The notes beneath the pieces were generated by a model. That model was not told the origin of the DNA. It saw only the letters and a program-made list of their open reading frames with translations, and did not search any database. A program made the position numbers and the translations under genes. Positions 35,158 through 43,720 of a stretch of 64,000 bases of DNA are shown piece by piece (position 1 is the first letter of the stretch; the number at the start of each line of letters is the position of its first letter). The DNA lies in assembly GCF_024707525.1 (NCBI RefSeq), contig NZ_CP062231.1:5307501-5371500 (forward strand), read 5' to 3'. Origin of the DNA: Rhizobium sp. TH2 (GTDB lineage Bacteria; Pseudomonadota; Alphaproteobacteria; Rhizobiales; Rhizobiaceae).

Positions 35158-36488
35158 GCCACGCGCCCCACGATCTTCGGCATCGATGTGACCGTCACCG
35201 GCCTTTCCTCCTGCATGCGCGCATCCGGCTTACGGGCCTTGCGCCACGTCCATAGACCGCGTGTGTCGACAAGCGCCTTGCTCTTGAGCGCCTCCGCGTC
35301 GATCAGCTTGAACTGCCGGTGGTCGACCAGGAGGACGACGATATCGGCACAATCGATCGCCGAGAGCGCATCCATCATGACGACGCCCTTGCCCTCCAGT
35401 TCGTGCGGCAGCGTGCGGGCATTGGGCTCAGCGACGATGATACTCAAATCCGGCTTTTCCGCCAGCAGCTTGACGACCTCGACAGCCGGGCTCTCGCGCA
35501 TGTCGTCGATGTCAGGCTTGAAGCTCAGGCCCAGGCAGGCGACGGTCTGGTTGCGGCGCTTGTCAAGCAGTGCCTCGATATCCCGGACCACCGCATGTGG
35601 ACGTTCGCTGTTGATCGTCCGCGCCGCGCGGATCAGCCTCGTGCTGTTGGGCGCCGCATCGATGATGAAATGCGGATCGACAGCGATGCAATGGCCGCCG
35701 ACGCCCGGGCCTGGCTGCAGGATGTTGACGCGAGGATGCCGGTTGGCAAGCTCGATCACTTCCCAAACATTCAGCGACAATTCCTGGCATACCGCCGCAA
35801 GCTCGTTGGCAAACGCGATATTGACGTCGCGGAATGCATTTTCCGTCAGCTTGACCAGTTCGGCGATTTCCGGCTGGGTGACGAACAATTTGCCGGTGAC
35901 GAAGCTGGAATAGAGTTCTGCAGCCCGCTCGGACGACTTTTGCGACAGGCCGCCGATCGAGCGGTCATTGTTGACCAGTTCGGTGAGGATCTTGCCCGGC
36001 AGCACGCGTTCGGGCGAATAGGCGACCAGAATATCGGCCTCCTCGCCATAGGTATCCGGGAACCTGAGTTCGGGGCGCAGTTCGGCGAGCAACCTGGTGA
36101 TCGCTCGGGTCGTACCGACGGGCGAAGTCGATTCCAGCATCACCAGGTCGCCCACCTTCAGCATCGGGGCAATGCTGCGCGCGGCTGATATGACGTAATC
36201 GATATCGGGCTTCTTGTCCTCGGTGATCGGCGTCGGCACGGTGATGATGAAGACATCGGCCGGCTGCGGCCTGGTGAAAGCCTTCAATCTGCCGTTCGCA
36301 ACCACCTTCTGGATCAGTCCGTCGAGATCCGGCTCGACGATATGGATCTGGCCGTGATTGACCTTGTCGACGACAGCTACGTTGACGTCGACACCGATCA
36401 CATCGAAGCCCCGGCTGGCGAAGATGGCACAGGTCGGCAGGCCGATATAGCCCATGCCGATCACGGACACGGTGCGGATATTAGTCAT
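35154..36488 (-). CDS. wecC: UDP-N-acetyl-D-mannosamine dehydrogenase
   Basis: A 444-residue nucleotide-sugar dehydrogenase that oxidises UDP-ManNAc to UDP-ManNAcA in two NAD-dependent steps. Rossmann motif SVIGMGYIGLP at residues 8-18; central domain AELVKLTENAFRDVNIAFAN; catalytic cysteine in GPGVGGHCIAVDPHF; C-terminal UDP-binding domain with GLSFKPDIDDMRESPA. The ATG at 36488 overlaps the end of wecB by eight bases. WecC was chosen over UDP-glucose dehydrogenase because of the partner epimerase and the WecC-like motifs. Confidence 0.9.
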   Translation of the reverse strand: MTNIRTVSVIGMGYIGLPTCAIFASRGFDVIGVDVNVAVVDKVNHGQIHIVEPDLDGLIQKVVANGRLKAFTRPQPADVFIITVPTPITEDKKPDIDYVISAARSIAPMLKVGDLVMLESTSPVGTTRAITRLLAELRPELRFPDTYGEEADILVAYSPERVLPGKILTELVNNDRSIGGLSQKSSERAAELYSSFVTGKLFVTQPEIAELVKLTENAFRDVNIAFANELAAVCQELSLNVWEVIELANRHPRVNILQPGPGVGGHCIAVDPHFIIDAAPNSTRLIRAARTINSERPHAVVRDIEALLDKRRNQTVACLGLSFKPDIDDMRESPAVEVVKLLAEKPDLSIIVAEPNARTLPHELEGKGVVMMDALSAIDCADIVVLLVDHRQFKLIDAEALKSKALVDTRGLWTWRKARKPDARMQEERPVTVTSMPKIVGRVA

Positions 36489-37635
36489 GACGCAGCAACT
36501 CCTCGATGATGCGGGTACTCGCCCTGCCGTCCCCGTAGGGATTGTGTCGGCCGGCCATGCCGCGATAGGCGAGCTGGTCGTCGAGCAGGGCATTGGCATT
36601 GGAAAGGATCTTGTCGATATCGGTGCCGACGAGGCGGGCCGTGCCGGCGGCGACACCTTCCGGGCGTTCGGTATTGTCGCGCATGACAAGCACTGGCTTG
36701 CCGAGCGACGGCACCTCTTCCTGCACGCCGCCGCTATCGGTCAGCACGAGGTAGCTTTGCTTCATCAGATAGACGAAGGGCAGGTATTCCTGCGGCGTGA
36801 TGAGATGGATGTTCGGAACGTTGCCGAGCTCGGCATCGACCACGCCACGCACATTGGGATTGGGATGGACCGGAAAGATGATCTGCACGTCGCCGCGCGC
36901 GGCCAGCACCCTGAGCGCATGACAGATGCGGTCGATGCCGCCATCGAAATTCTCCCGCCGGTGGCCGGTGACCAGGATCATCTTCTTGGATGGATCGAGG
37001 TAGGGAAAGCGCGACGACAGTTCGGCATTCATCATCGCATCGGCGTCGATCGTCGCCGAGAAATGCAGCAGCGTATCGATGACCGTGTTGCCGGTGACGA
37101 ATATGTTGGCGGGATCCGTTCCCTCAGCGACGAGGTTGTCGCGGGCAAGCGCGGTGGGTGCGAAATGCCAGGTCGCGATATTGGCGGCGACCTTGCGGTT
37201 CAACTCCTCGGGAAAGGGCGAATTGATATTGTGACTGCGCAGCCCGGCCTCGACATGCGCCACGGATATGCGCTTGTAGAAGGCCGCAAGTGCTGCAGCC
37301 ATCGCCGTGGTGGTGTCGCCCTGCACCATCACGATATCGGGCTTGAATTCATCGAGCACTTCGGCCATGCCGGTCAGCACGCGGGCTGTGACGTCGAACA
37401 GCGTCTGGCCCGGCTGCATGATATTGAGGTCGTAATGCACCGGCAGGCTCGTCAACTGGATCACCTGGTCCAGCAATTCGCGATGCTGCCCGGTGACGCA
37501 GATCCGGGTCAGAAATCCGGAATGATCAAGTGCGGCGCGCGCAACCGGAAAGCACTTGAGCGCCTCCGGCCGGGTACCGAACACGATCAGTAACCTGCGC
37601 TTGGCCGGAAGATCGGAATGAGACATAACGTTCAT
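36481..37635 (-). CDS. wecB: UDP-N-acetylglucosamine 2-epimerase (non-hydrolysing)
   Basis: A 384-residue enzyme converting UDP-GlcNAc to UDP-ManNAc. Signatures: VFGTRPEALKCFPV, MVQGDTTTAMAAAL, VAHVEAGLRS, TGHRREN and TDSGGVQEEVPSLGKPVLV, the latter ending in the ERPE catalytic region. ATG at 37635, with an alternative ATG four codons later. First gene of the minus-strand operon wecB-wecC-wecG-like; all three overlap, which points to joint production of a ManNAcA-containing unit. Confidence 0.92.
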   Translation of the reverse strand: MNVMSHSDLPAKRRLLIVFGTRPEALKCFPVARAALDHSGFLTRICVTGQHRELLDQVIQLTSLPVHYDLNIMQPGQTLFDVTARVLTGMAEVLDEFKPDIVMVQGDTTTAMAAALAAFYKRISVAHVEAGLRSHNINSPFPEELNRKVAANIATWHFAPTALARDNLVAEGTDPANIFVTGNTVIDTLLHFSATIDADAMMNAELSSRFPYLDPSKKMILVTGHRRENFDGGIDRICHALRVLAARGDVQIIFPVHPNPNVRGVVDAELGNVPNIHLITPQEYLPFVYLMKQSYLVLTDSGGVQEEVPSLGKPVLVMRDNTERPEGVAAGTARLVGTDIDKILSNANALLDDQLAYRGMAGRHNPYGDGRASTRIIEELLRHD

Positions 37636-37815
37636 TTTGGGACACTTGGCAAAATTACTTTATGAACTCATTAACTAAGCCATGGGCGGTAGCGTGTTAA
37701 GCATTAGATGCCGGAGTGCATTTAATCCCTCGGTTATGATTAATATGGGAGTGGGGATGTACTATAATGAGAAGAAGCCATTACGTTTCTGGCACGGAAC
37801 TGGATTGAAAGAAAC
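37636..37815. promoter_or_regulatory. AT-rich divergent promoter region of the polysaccharide cluster
   Basis: A 180-base gap between wecB (leftward) and the gene at 37816 (rightward), clearly richer in A/T than the flanks and with several TTAA/TATAAT-like words (ATTAACTAAG, GATTAATATG, ACTATAATG). Both promoters must lie here. No clear operator dyad was recognised. Confidence 0.5.
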
Positions 37816-39258
37816 TTGAGTAATATTCTGATCTTTAGTTATTCCAAGATGTCGCGCCGCTGGGAACACGCTCTGCTGGCGCGACTGAAAACACTTGGTC
37901 ACACGGTCTCGGTTCGGCACGCCGAAGGTGCGTCGGCAGCGGCCAACACGCTGGATCGGGTGCTGAAGCTGGAAAGTCGGCGGTTCGGACAGAGCCTGGC
38001 GAGCCGTGCCGAACCTTTGCCACTTGGACCGGATGCGCCCGCCGACCTGATAATTGACCTCACGAACGAACCAAAAGTGTCTCAACGCGGGAATGTATTG
38101 ACGATCCGGTTTTGCGGTCGCCGGAACCTGGCCGAAGGTATAGCCGCGCTGCTCGCAAGTGGAGAGGCGCAGGTGGAAACCTGGCTCGACGGCGCGGTCT
38201 TCGGCCGCGCGCGGCCCATGCTCGGCGATCGGCTCTGGCTTTCGCGCCTTGGCAATGATCTGCTGGCGGGAGCGATGTCTCTCGTCGCCCAGAGCGTCGT
38301 CCGCTATTTTGGGGGTCGTCTCACGCCCCTTGAGGACGGCACGAAGGCGGAACCGCGTCGTGTCGGCTTTCTGCAATCCTATGTGCCACATATGGTCAAG
38401 GGTCTCGCGCAACGTGCTGCGCGAAAGCTTGCGCTCGGACAGCGACCTTTCTACTGGCAGGTCGCCTATCGGCTGATCGACGGACCCGGTATCGCCGAGA
38501 CCGGCCGTCTCGATGGAGCGCCATTCACCGTGCTCCCGGATGACGGCCAGCGCTTCTATGCCGACCCTTTTGTCATCGAACATGGCGGCCGCCATTTTCT
38601 CTTCGTCGAGGAATTCGAATATGCCAAGGGCCATGGCACGATTTCGGTCGCCGAACTCGGCCCGGATGGCAGGCTCAGTGTGCCGCGCGTCGTGCTGGAA
38701 GAGCCCCATCATCTCTCCTATCCGCAGGTCTTCGCGATGGATGGTGAGATATTCATGCTGCCGGAGAGCAGTGCCGCCCGCGAACTGGTGCTCTATCGCG
38801 CCGAGAACTTTCCCGATCGATGGGTACGCGACACCGTGCTGATGGAGGATCGCGATTTCAACGATGCGACCTTGCTCCAATCCGGCGGACGTTTCTGGCT
38901 GTTCGGCACCGAGCGTTTCGGCCATGGCAGTGCGTCCGACACGATGGCGGTCCATTCCGCCCCGTCCTTGCGCGGACCGTGGGTGCCGCATGCGCTCAAT
39001 CCCATCGCGATCGACCACTCCGCTGCCCGGCCGGGCGGCGCTTTCATCCGCCAGGGCGACAGGATCGTGCTGCCGGTACAAGATGGCTCGCGCGCCTATG
39101 GCGGCGGATTGGGGCTGATGGATCTCGTGCGTATCGATGCCGACGATGTTGTTTTTGGTCCGGTCCGGCCCATCGCGGCCGGCCCTGCCTGGGCACGCAT
39201 GGGCATCCACACGCTTAACCGCGCTGGTCGGCTCGAAGTCATCGACAGCGCCGGTTGA
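37816..39258 (+). CDS. Polysaccharide-cluster protein with GINT1-like/five-bladed propeller domain
   Basis: A 480-residue protein. Residues about 1-200 read as a GT-like or formyltransferase-like N-region (ILIFSYSKMSRRWEHALLARL, DLTNEPKVS). Residues about 205-470 form a repeat-rich beta domain with FYADPFVIEHGGRHFLFVEE, HHLSYPQVFAMDGEIFMLPE, DATLLQSGGRFWLFGTE and ARPGGAFIRQGDRIVLPVQD. The pattern is that of GH43-type propellers and of the N-terminal domain of plant glucosamine inositolphosphorylceramide transferase 1. Bacterial members occur in capsule and EPS loci; activity is not established. Start TTG at 37816, weak ribosome site. Convergent with the Wzy-like gene, four bases apart. Confidence 0.65.
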   Translation: MSNILIFSYSKMSRRWEHALLARLKTLGHTVSVRHAEGASAAANTLDRVLKLESRRFGQSLASRAEPLPLGPDAPADLIIDLTNEPKVSQRGNVLTIRFCGRRNLAEGIAALLASGEAQVETWLDGAVFGRARPMLGDRLWLSRLGNDLLAGAMSLVAQSVVRYFGGRLTPLEDGTKAEPRRVGFLQSYVPHMVKGLAQRAARKLALGQRPFYWQVAYRLIDGPGIAETGRLDGAPFTVLPDDGQRFYADPFVIEHGGRHFLFVEEFEYAKGHGTISVAELGPDGRLSVPRVVLEEPHHLSYPQVFAMDGEIFMLPESSAARELVLYRAENFPDRWVRDTVLMEDRDFNDATLLQSGGRFWLFGTERFGHGSASDTMAVHSAPSLRGPWVPHALNPIAIDHSAARPGGAFIRQGDRIVLPVQDGSRAYGGGLGLMDLVRIDADDVVFGPVRPIAAGPAWARMGIHTLNRAGRLEVIDSAG

Positions 39259-39262
39259 GTGA

Positions 39263-40528
39263 TCACGCCGCATCGGACTGAAGTCTCGTGCGCCCGCCAT
39301 AGGCCGCGAGCAGGACCAGCAGAATCGCGATCTCGGGGTTTTTCGAGGACAGAGCATTGTTCGACAGCGCCGTCAGCACATAGGTGATGGTGCCGATCCA
39401 GACGGCACCAGGCGCGCCGCGCAGCATCCTGAACAGCATCCAAACGAGCAGCCATGCGAAGAACAGCGCGATCGGCAGGCCGAACAGAAGCGTGATGACC
39501 ACCGGCGCGCTTTCGATATAGGGCAGGTGGAGCTTCTGGTTGACGATCTCGAGCAACTCCTTGACGTTGATGCCGAACATGATGTCGCCCCAGCTGACAT
39601 AGTCGAACACCCTGTAGATCGTCACGCGGGCCATGAAGTTCTCATCGAACAGCGACCCGCCGAAGCGGTTCAGCAGGCCGCCGGCATACATGGCCGTGAT
39701 CAGGGCCGCGGCGAGCACCACGGTTATGATGAACACCACGAGCTTGGCCTTGAATGCACGCCGTAGCGTCAGCCCCTGCCAGCGCGTGAACAGCACCAGC
39801 GCCATGACCTCGACACCGCCGAGCAGAAGCGCGAACCGCGCCCCCGACGCGGCGCAGCCGACGAACAGGATGAACACCGCGAGAAGCCGCATCCAGACCG
39901 GCCAGCGCGCCAGCACCACGAAACCGATTGCCGTGGCGCAAAGCGAACCGAGCGCCAGCGGATGGTTGGCAAGCCCGATCGGCCGGAACTGCAACTCGTT
40001 CAGGTCATAGGGCAGAACACGAATGTGGGTCAGGGCTTCCATGATGCCGATCACCGCACTCAATATCAGCATGCCAAGCACGATGTCGCCCAGAGCATGG
40101 CGCGCGCTATCGTCGAAGGTCAGCATGATCAGACCGGCTGCACTCGCGACCAGATAGGTATCGATAATGAAGCCGGACGAGCCGGCGCGTCCGGTGAGGA
40201 ACAGATAAGGCACCAGGGCCGCCATCAGGATGGAAAAGCGAAGAAGCACCCTGAACTTGCCGATCTCTTCGCCGCGCAAGGTGAACGGCCGGGCGAAAAA
40301 CGCCAGCGGCAGCAGCAGGAACATAGCATAGGTGCCGACATGCAGCTTCTCGATGAACGATCCGCCGTCATCGGTATAATTGACGATCCTGTTCATGATC
40401 TGCGGCGAGATGTTGAAGCGGATCAGGAAGGTGAAAGCCACCGCCAGGAAAAGCAGCATCGAGACGACCTGCAAACCCTCACGGTTCGCGGGCGCCGATC
40501 GTCCAGGGCTGGCAGCCGAATAGCTCAT
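39263..40528 (-). CDS. Wzy/O-antigen-ligase-like polymerase (VpsF type)
   Basis: A 421-residue membrane protein with about ten to eleven helices and one large periplasmic loop after residue 280 (GGSLFDENFMARVTIYRVFDY, then MFGINVKELLEIVNQKLHLPYIESAP). Arginine- and histidine-bearing loops such as LTGRAGSSG and RPIGLANHP fit the Wzy/WaaL group. It would polymerise flipped repeat units. Sequence identity in this class is low, so the call rests on topology, length and context. Confidence 0.75.
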   Translation of the reverse strand: MSYSAASPGRSAPANREGLQVVSMLLFLAVAFTFLIRFNISPQIMNRIVNYTDDGGSFIEKLHVGTYAMFLLLPLAFFARPFTLRGEEIGKFRVLLRFSILMAALVPYLFLTGRAGSSGFIIDTYLVASAAGLIMLTFDDSARHALGDIVLGMLILSAVIGIMEALTHIRVLPYDLNELQFRPIGLANHPLALGSLCATAIGFVVLARWPVWMRLLAVFILFVGCAASGARFALLLGGVEVMALVLFTRWQGLTLRRAFKAKLVVFIITVVLAAALITAMYAGGLLNRFGGSLFDENFMARVTIYRVFDYVSWGDIMFGINVKELLEIVNQKLHLPYIESAPVVITLLFGLPIALFFAWLLVWMLFRMLRGAPGAVWIGTITYVLTALSNNALSSKNPEIAILLVLLAAYGGRTRLQSDAA

Positions 40529-41063
40529 CTCTCACCGGTGCATGTCTCAGATACCCAAGGCCGGAACGATGGGTTATCGCACCAGATAGAGCGCAGACTG
40601 CCGGCCGGACAAGGAATGTCGGAAAATCGGGTTAATTTGGTCCGGCTCGCTCAGCAAGCGTCTATATTTCAAGTCGTAGTGTCTTATAGTGAAACATTCG
40701 GCAGAAGCACTTTGTATCAAATCGAGGCAGGGGGCTTCGCTTGTTCTGACTACGCCCTCATCAATAGAAACCGGATTCCGAATTTTCGTAATGTTTTCAT
40801 AGAAGAGCCGAATGAGAATCGGTTTCTGCTAGAGTTTCCCATCAAAAGTGGCCGGCTTCGGTGCCTAGCACGACACATGCAAGCGCTTTGAATATATTGT
40901 ATTTTCGTTCGAGATTTATCAAGAATCGCCGATGTAAAAGCATTGAAAAGCAAATGTCGTTACGGAGAAAGATTAACCAAGAACATCTGTTTTGCGAGCG
41001 AGTGCCGGGGCTTGGTATATAAGAAGTTAACGCTCCCAAGGAGTTTACGAGGCCTTAACCATA
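40529..41063. promoter_or_regulatory. 535-base low-GC intergenic region between wzy-like and wzc-like genes
   Basis: Divergent promoters for both genes must lie here. From about 40640 on the DNA is markedly A/T-richer than the coding flanks. No open frame with codon use like the neighbours was found, so the right half (about 40640-41060) may be a long 5' leader of the chain-length gene. AAGGAG lies 25 bases before the ATG at 41064, too far to act as its ribosome site. No riboswitch or operator was recognised. Confidence 0.5.
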
Positions 41064-42605
41064 ATGTCCCTGTTTTCCGATACCTCAAAATCGTCTGGCG
41101 CGAACCCGTCGGCCCGCCCGTTCAGCCGGAGCGATTACGATGCGAGTCCACGCATCGGCAGTCAGGTCAGGCCAGTACGCGAACAGGAGATGCGCGAAGC
41201 CGAGGAGACGGTGACGATCGAGAAGATCGGCGATTTCCTCGAACTGGATTTCCGCCGCCTGTTCGTCTGGCTGCGCTCGGGGCTGATGCTGGCCGTGGTC
41301 CTGGCGGTCGTCGGCGCGATCGGCGGCGTGGTCTATGCCATGATGGCAACGCCGCGCTACACGGTCGGCACGGATATCCTGATCAACCCCGCCAGCCTTC
41401 AGGTCGTCTCCAACGATCTCTATTCGCAACCGGGGCAGGTCGATGGCCAGGTGCTCAACACCCGCAGCAAGCTGCGCGTGCTGACATCGCGCAACGTGCT
41501 GGCGCAGGTTGTGGATGAACTCGATCTCGCAAGCGACCCGGAATTCTACGATCCGACGCCGCGCTTCAGCGTATCTGCGCTGCTCGGCCTGAAGAAGGAA
41601 GTCGCCAAGCCCGATCCCAGGCTGGCGGCGCTGGAAAATCTTCAGAAACGGGTCGATTCGAAAGCCGACGAAACATCTTTCGTTTCCACCCTTCTGGTCT
41701 CAGCGGAATCGGCCGGCAAGGCGATCGAAATCTCGCAATCCATGGTCAATGCGTTCCAGAACGAGCTTGCCAAGGCCGATGCCGAGGGCGCCAATCGCGC
41801 CGCCAAATCGCTTGAGGAGCGGCTGGGCCAGTTGAAAGCGGATGCGACGGCGGCCGAGGAGAAGGTCGAGGCCTACAAGCGCGCGCACAAACTCTCGGCC
41901 AGCGATGGCCAACTCGTCAGCTCGCAGACCATGACCCAGCTCAATACCCAGATCATCGCGGCGCAATCGCGCGTGATCGCCGCCCAATCCACCTATGACT
42001 CGCTGCTGGCAGCAAGCAGCAATGCCGATTTGTCCGACTCGGTCGCATCGGCGACCATCGTCGCACTTCGCGAAAAGGCCAATAACCTGCAGCGCCAGAT
42101 CGACGCCCAGTCCATGACCTTCGGCCCGCGCTATCCGGCGATCATGCGGCTGCAGGCCGAACTGGATGGCGCCAATTCCCAGCTCAAGGTGGAGCTCACC
42201 CGCACAATCGAAAACGCCAAGACGACGCTGGACAAGAGCCAGGCTTCGCTCACCGCCCTGACCACCCAGATGGATTCGCTCAAGGGCAACGTCTTCAGCG
42301 ATAACGAATCCCAGGTCGCGCTGCGCGAACTGGAGCGCGATGCGTCGGCGAAATCGACGATCTACGAGAGCTTCATGTCGCGCGCCCGCCAGATCACCGA
42401 GCGCGAGCAGATCAACACGACCGATGTGCGCGTGATCTCGACGGCGGTGCCGCCATCCTCGCGCTCCTGGCCGCCGCCGGCCACATTGATGATCGCGCTC
42501 GGCTTGTTTGCCGGCTTCATGCTGGGCATGATGCTCGCCGTGATCCGCGGAATGTCGCGCGATCTGAGGCAACCGGGCCAGATGAGCAGTGCCGCATACA
42601 GATAG
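41064..42605 (+). CDS. Polysaccharide co-polymerase, Wzz/GumC-type (no kinase domain)
   Basis: A 513-residue inner-membrane protein with helices near residues 72-95 and 480-503, and a long periplasmic coiled-coil region between them (LEERLGQLKADATAAEEKVEAYKR..., SQASLTALTTQMDSLKGN). Wzz domain at the start, GNVR-type segment near 415-435 (VALRELERDASAKSTIYESF). It stops right after the second helix, so the Walker-motif tyrosine kinase seen in full Wzc proteins is absent, as in GumC-like proteins. It controls chain length and export of the polymer. Confidence 0.88.
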   Translation: MSLFSDTSKSSGANPSARPFSRSDYDASPRIGSQVRPVREQEMREAEETVTIEKIGDFLELDFRRLFVWLRSGLMLAVVLAVVGAIGGVVYAMMATPRYTVGTDILINPASLQVVSNDLYSQPGQVDGQVLNTRSKLRVLTSRNVLAQVVDELDLASDPEFYDPTPRFSVSALLGLKKEVAKPDPRLAALENLQKRVDSKADETSFVSTLLVSAESAGKAIEISQSMVNAFQNELAKADAEGANRAAKSLEERLGQLKADATAAEEKVEAYKRAHKLSASDGQLVSSQTMTQLNTQIIAAQSRVIAAQSTYDSLLAASSNADLSDSVASATIVALREKANNLQRQIDAQSMTFGPRYPAIMRLQAELDGANSQLKVELTRTIENAKTTLDKSQASLTALTTQMDSLKGNVFSDNESQVALRELERDASAKSTIYESFMSRARQITEREQINTTDVRVISTAVPPSSRSWPPPATLMIALGLFAGFMLGMMLAVIRGMSRDLRQPGQMSSAAYR

Positions 42606-42609
42606 TGGC

Positions 42610-43716
42610 GTGAACACCAAGCGTATCGTCTTCCACAGCGCGAGCCTTCGGGGCGGCGGCGCCGAGCGTGTCTTCGTGCTGATGGCCAACGAGCTTGCCG
42701 CGCGCGGGCATGACGTGACGCTGTTCACCTGGAATGCCGAGGGTCCCAATGCGGCACTCCTTTCGCCACGCGTGAAACTCCTCGATCTCGGCTTGACCAT
42801 TCGGGGCGAAAGCTACGGCAAGGCGGCGACGCTGCGGGGGCTTTGGCGCACCGCGCAAATCCTGCGTCATCTCAAGCCCGATGTCGTATTCAGCGCCCCC
42901 GAATTCGCCAACCTGATCATCGCAATCGCGCTGCTGATTTCCCGCAGTCGAGCAAAATTTTTCCCGAGTTTCCACGCAGCAAAGTCGCTACCATCGAGTG
43001 GTATCGGCGCGCGTCTGGCAATCTGGCTCTCGAAACTGGTGGCTTCGCGTGCAACAAGAGCGATCGCCGTATCGCAGGGTATCGGCCGGGATCTTGCCGA
43101 GCGCGGGTTTCCCGAGTCCCGGATTGTGGTCATCAACAACCCGCTTCCGCCTCGTGCCAAAACAACGGTCTCCTATCCATGGCATGAGCAGCTTGCCGCC
43201 ATGGGGGATGGTCCGGTCCTGGCGTCGGTCGGCCGGTTGGTTCCGGTCAAGGATCACAAGACCCTGTTCGACGCTTGCGCCTTGCTGGGCGCCGACCGGC
43301 ATTGGCGGCTGGCAATCTTCGGCGAAGGCCCGCTGGATGCGGAATTGAAAACCTACGCGTTGAAACTCGGCATCGCCGACCGCGTGCTCTTTGCCGGCTA
43401 TGTCGCCGATCCCATGACCTGCTATGCCGCAGCCGATCTTGTGGTCTTGTCCTCGCTGAGTGAGGGCTTCGGCAATGTCCTCATCGAAGCCATGGCATCA
43501 GGCGTACCTGTCGTCTCGACCGACGCGCCACACGGCCCGCGCGAGATTCTAGCGGACGGTCGATTCGGACCACTTGTGCCGGTCGGCGATGCCAGTGCGC
43601 TGGCAATCGCCATCGCTGGGATGCTGGAGCACCCGACTCCGGCTAAGCTTCTCAACGAGAGGGCGCGTGATTTCAACGTGGTCCGGATCGGAGATCAATA
43701 TGAGCAGCTGCTCTAA
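42610..43716 (+). CDS. Glycosyltransferase family 4
   Basis: A 368-residue GT-B enzyme. N-domain VFHSASLRGGGAERVFVLMA, acceptor region PDVVFSAPEFANL, donor region LASVGRLVPVKDHKTLFDA, and the motif SLSEGFGNVLIEAMASG with EX7E glutamates. Resembles GalNAc/Glc-type transferases of capsule loci. Start GTG at 42610, five bases after the previous stop; an in-frame GTG at 42589 is an alternative. Last gene of the cluster, convergent with the GlxA-type regulator. Confidence 0.85.
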   Translation: MNTKRIVFHSASLRGGGAERVFVLMANELAARGHDVTLFTWNAEGPNAALLSPRVKLLDLGLTIRGESYGKAATLRGLWRTAQILRHLKPDVVFSAPEFANLIIAIALLISRSRAKFFPSFHAAKSLPSSGIGARLAIWLSKLVASRATRAIAVSQGIGRDLAERGFPESRIVVINNPLPPRAKTTVSYPWHEQLAAMGDGPVLASVGRLVPVKDHKTLFDACALLGADRHWRLAIFGEGPLDAELKTYALKLGIADRVLFAGYVADPMTCYAAADLVVLSSLSEGFGNVLIEAMASGVPVVSTDAPHGPREILADGRFGPLVPVGDASALAIAIAGMLEHPTPAKLLNERARDFNVVRIGDQYEQLL

Positions 43717-43720
43717 GGTT

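Noticed and set aside
35154..36488. UDP-glucose 6-dehydrogenase instead of UDP-ManNAc dehydrogenase
   Set aside because: Overlap with a UDP-GlcNAc 2-epimerase gene and a WecG-type transferase favours the ManNAc enzyme.
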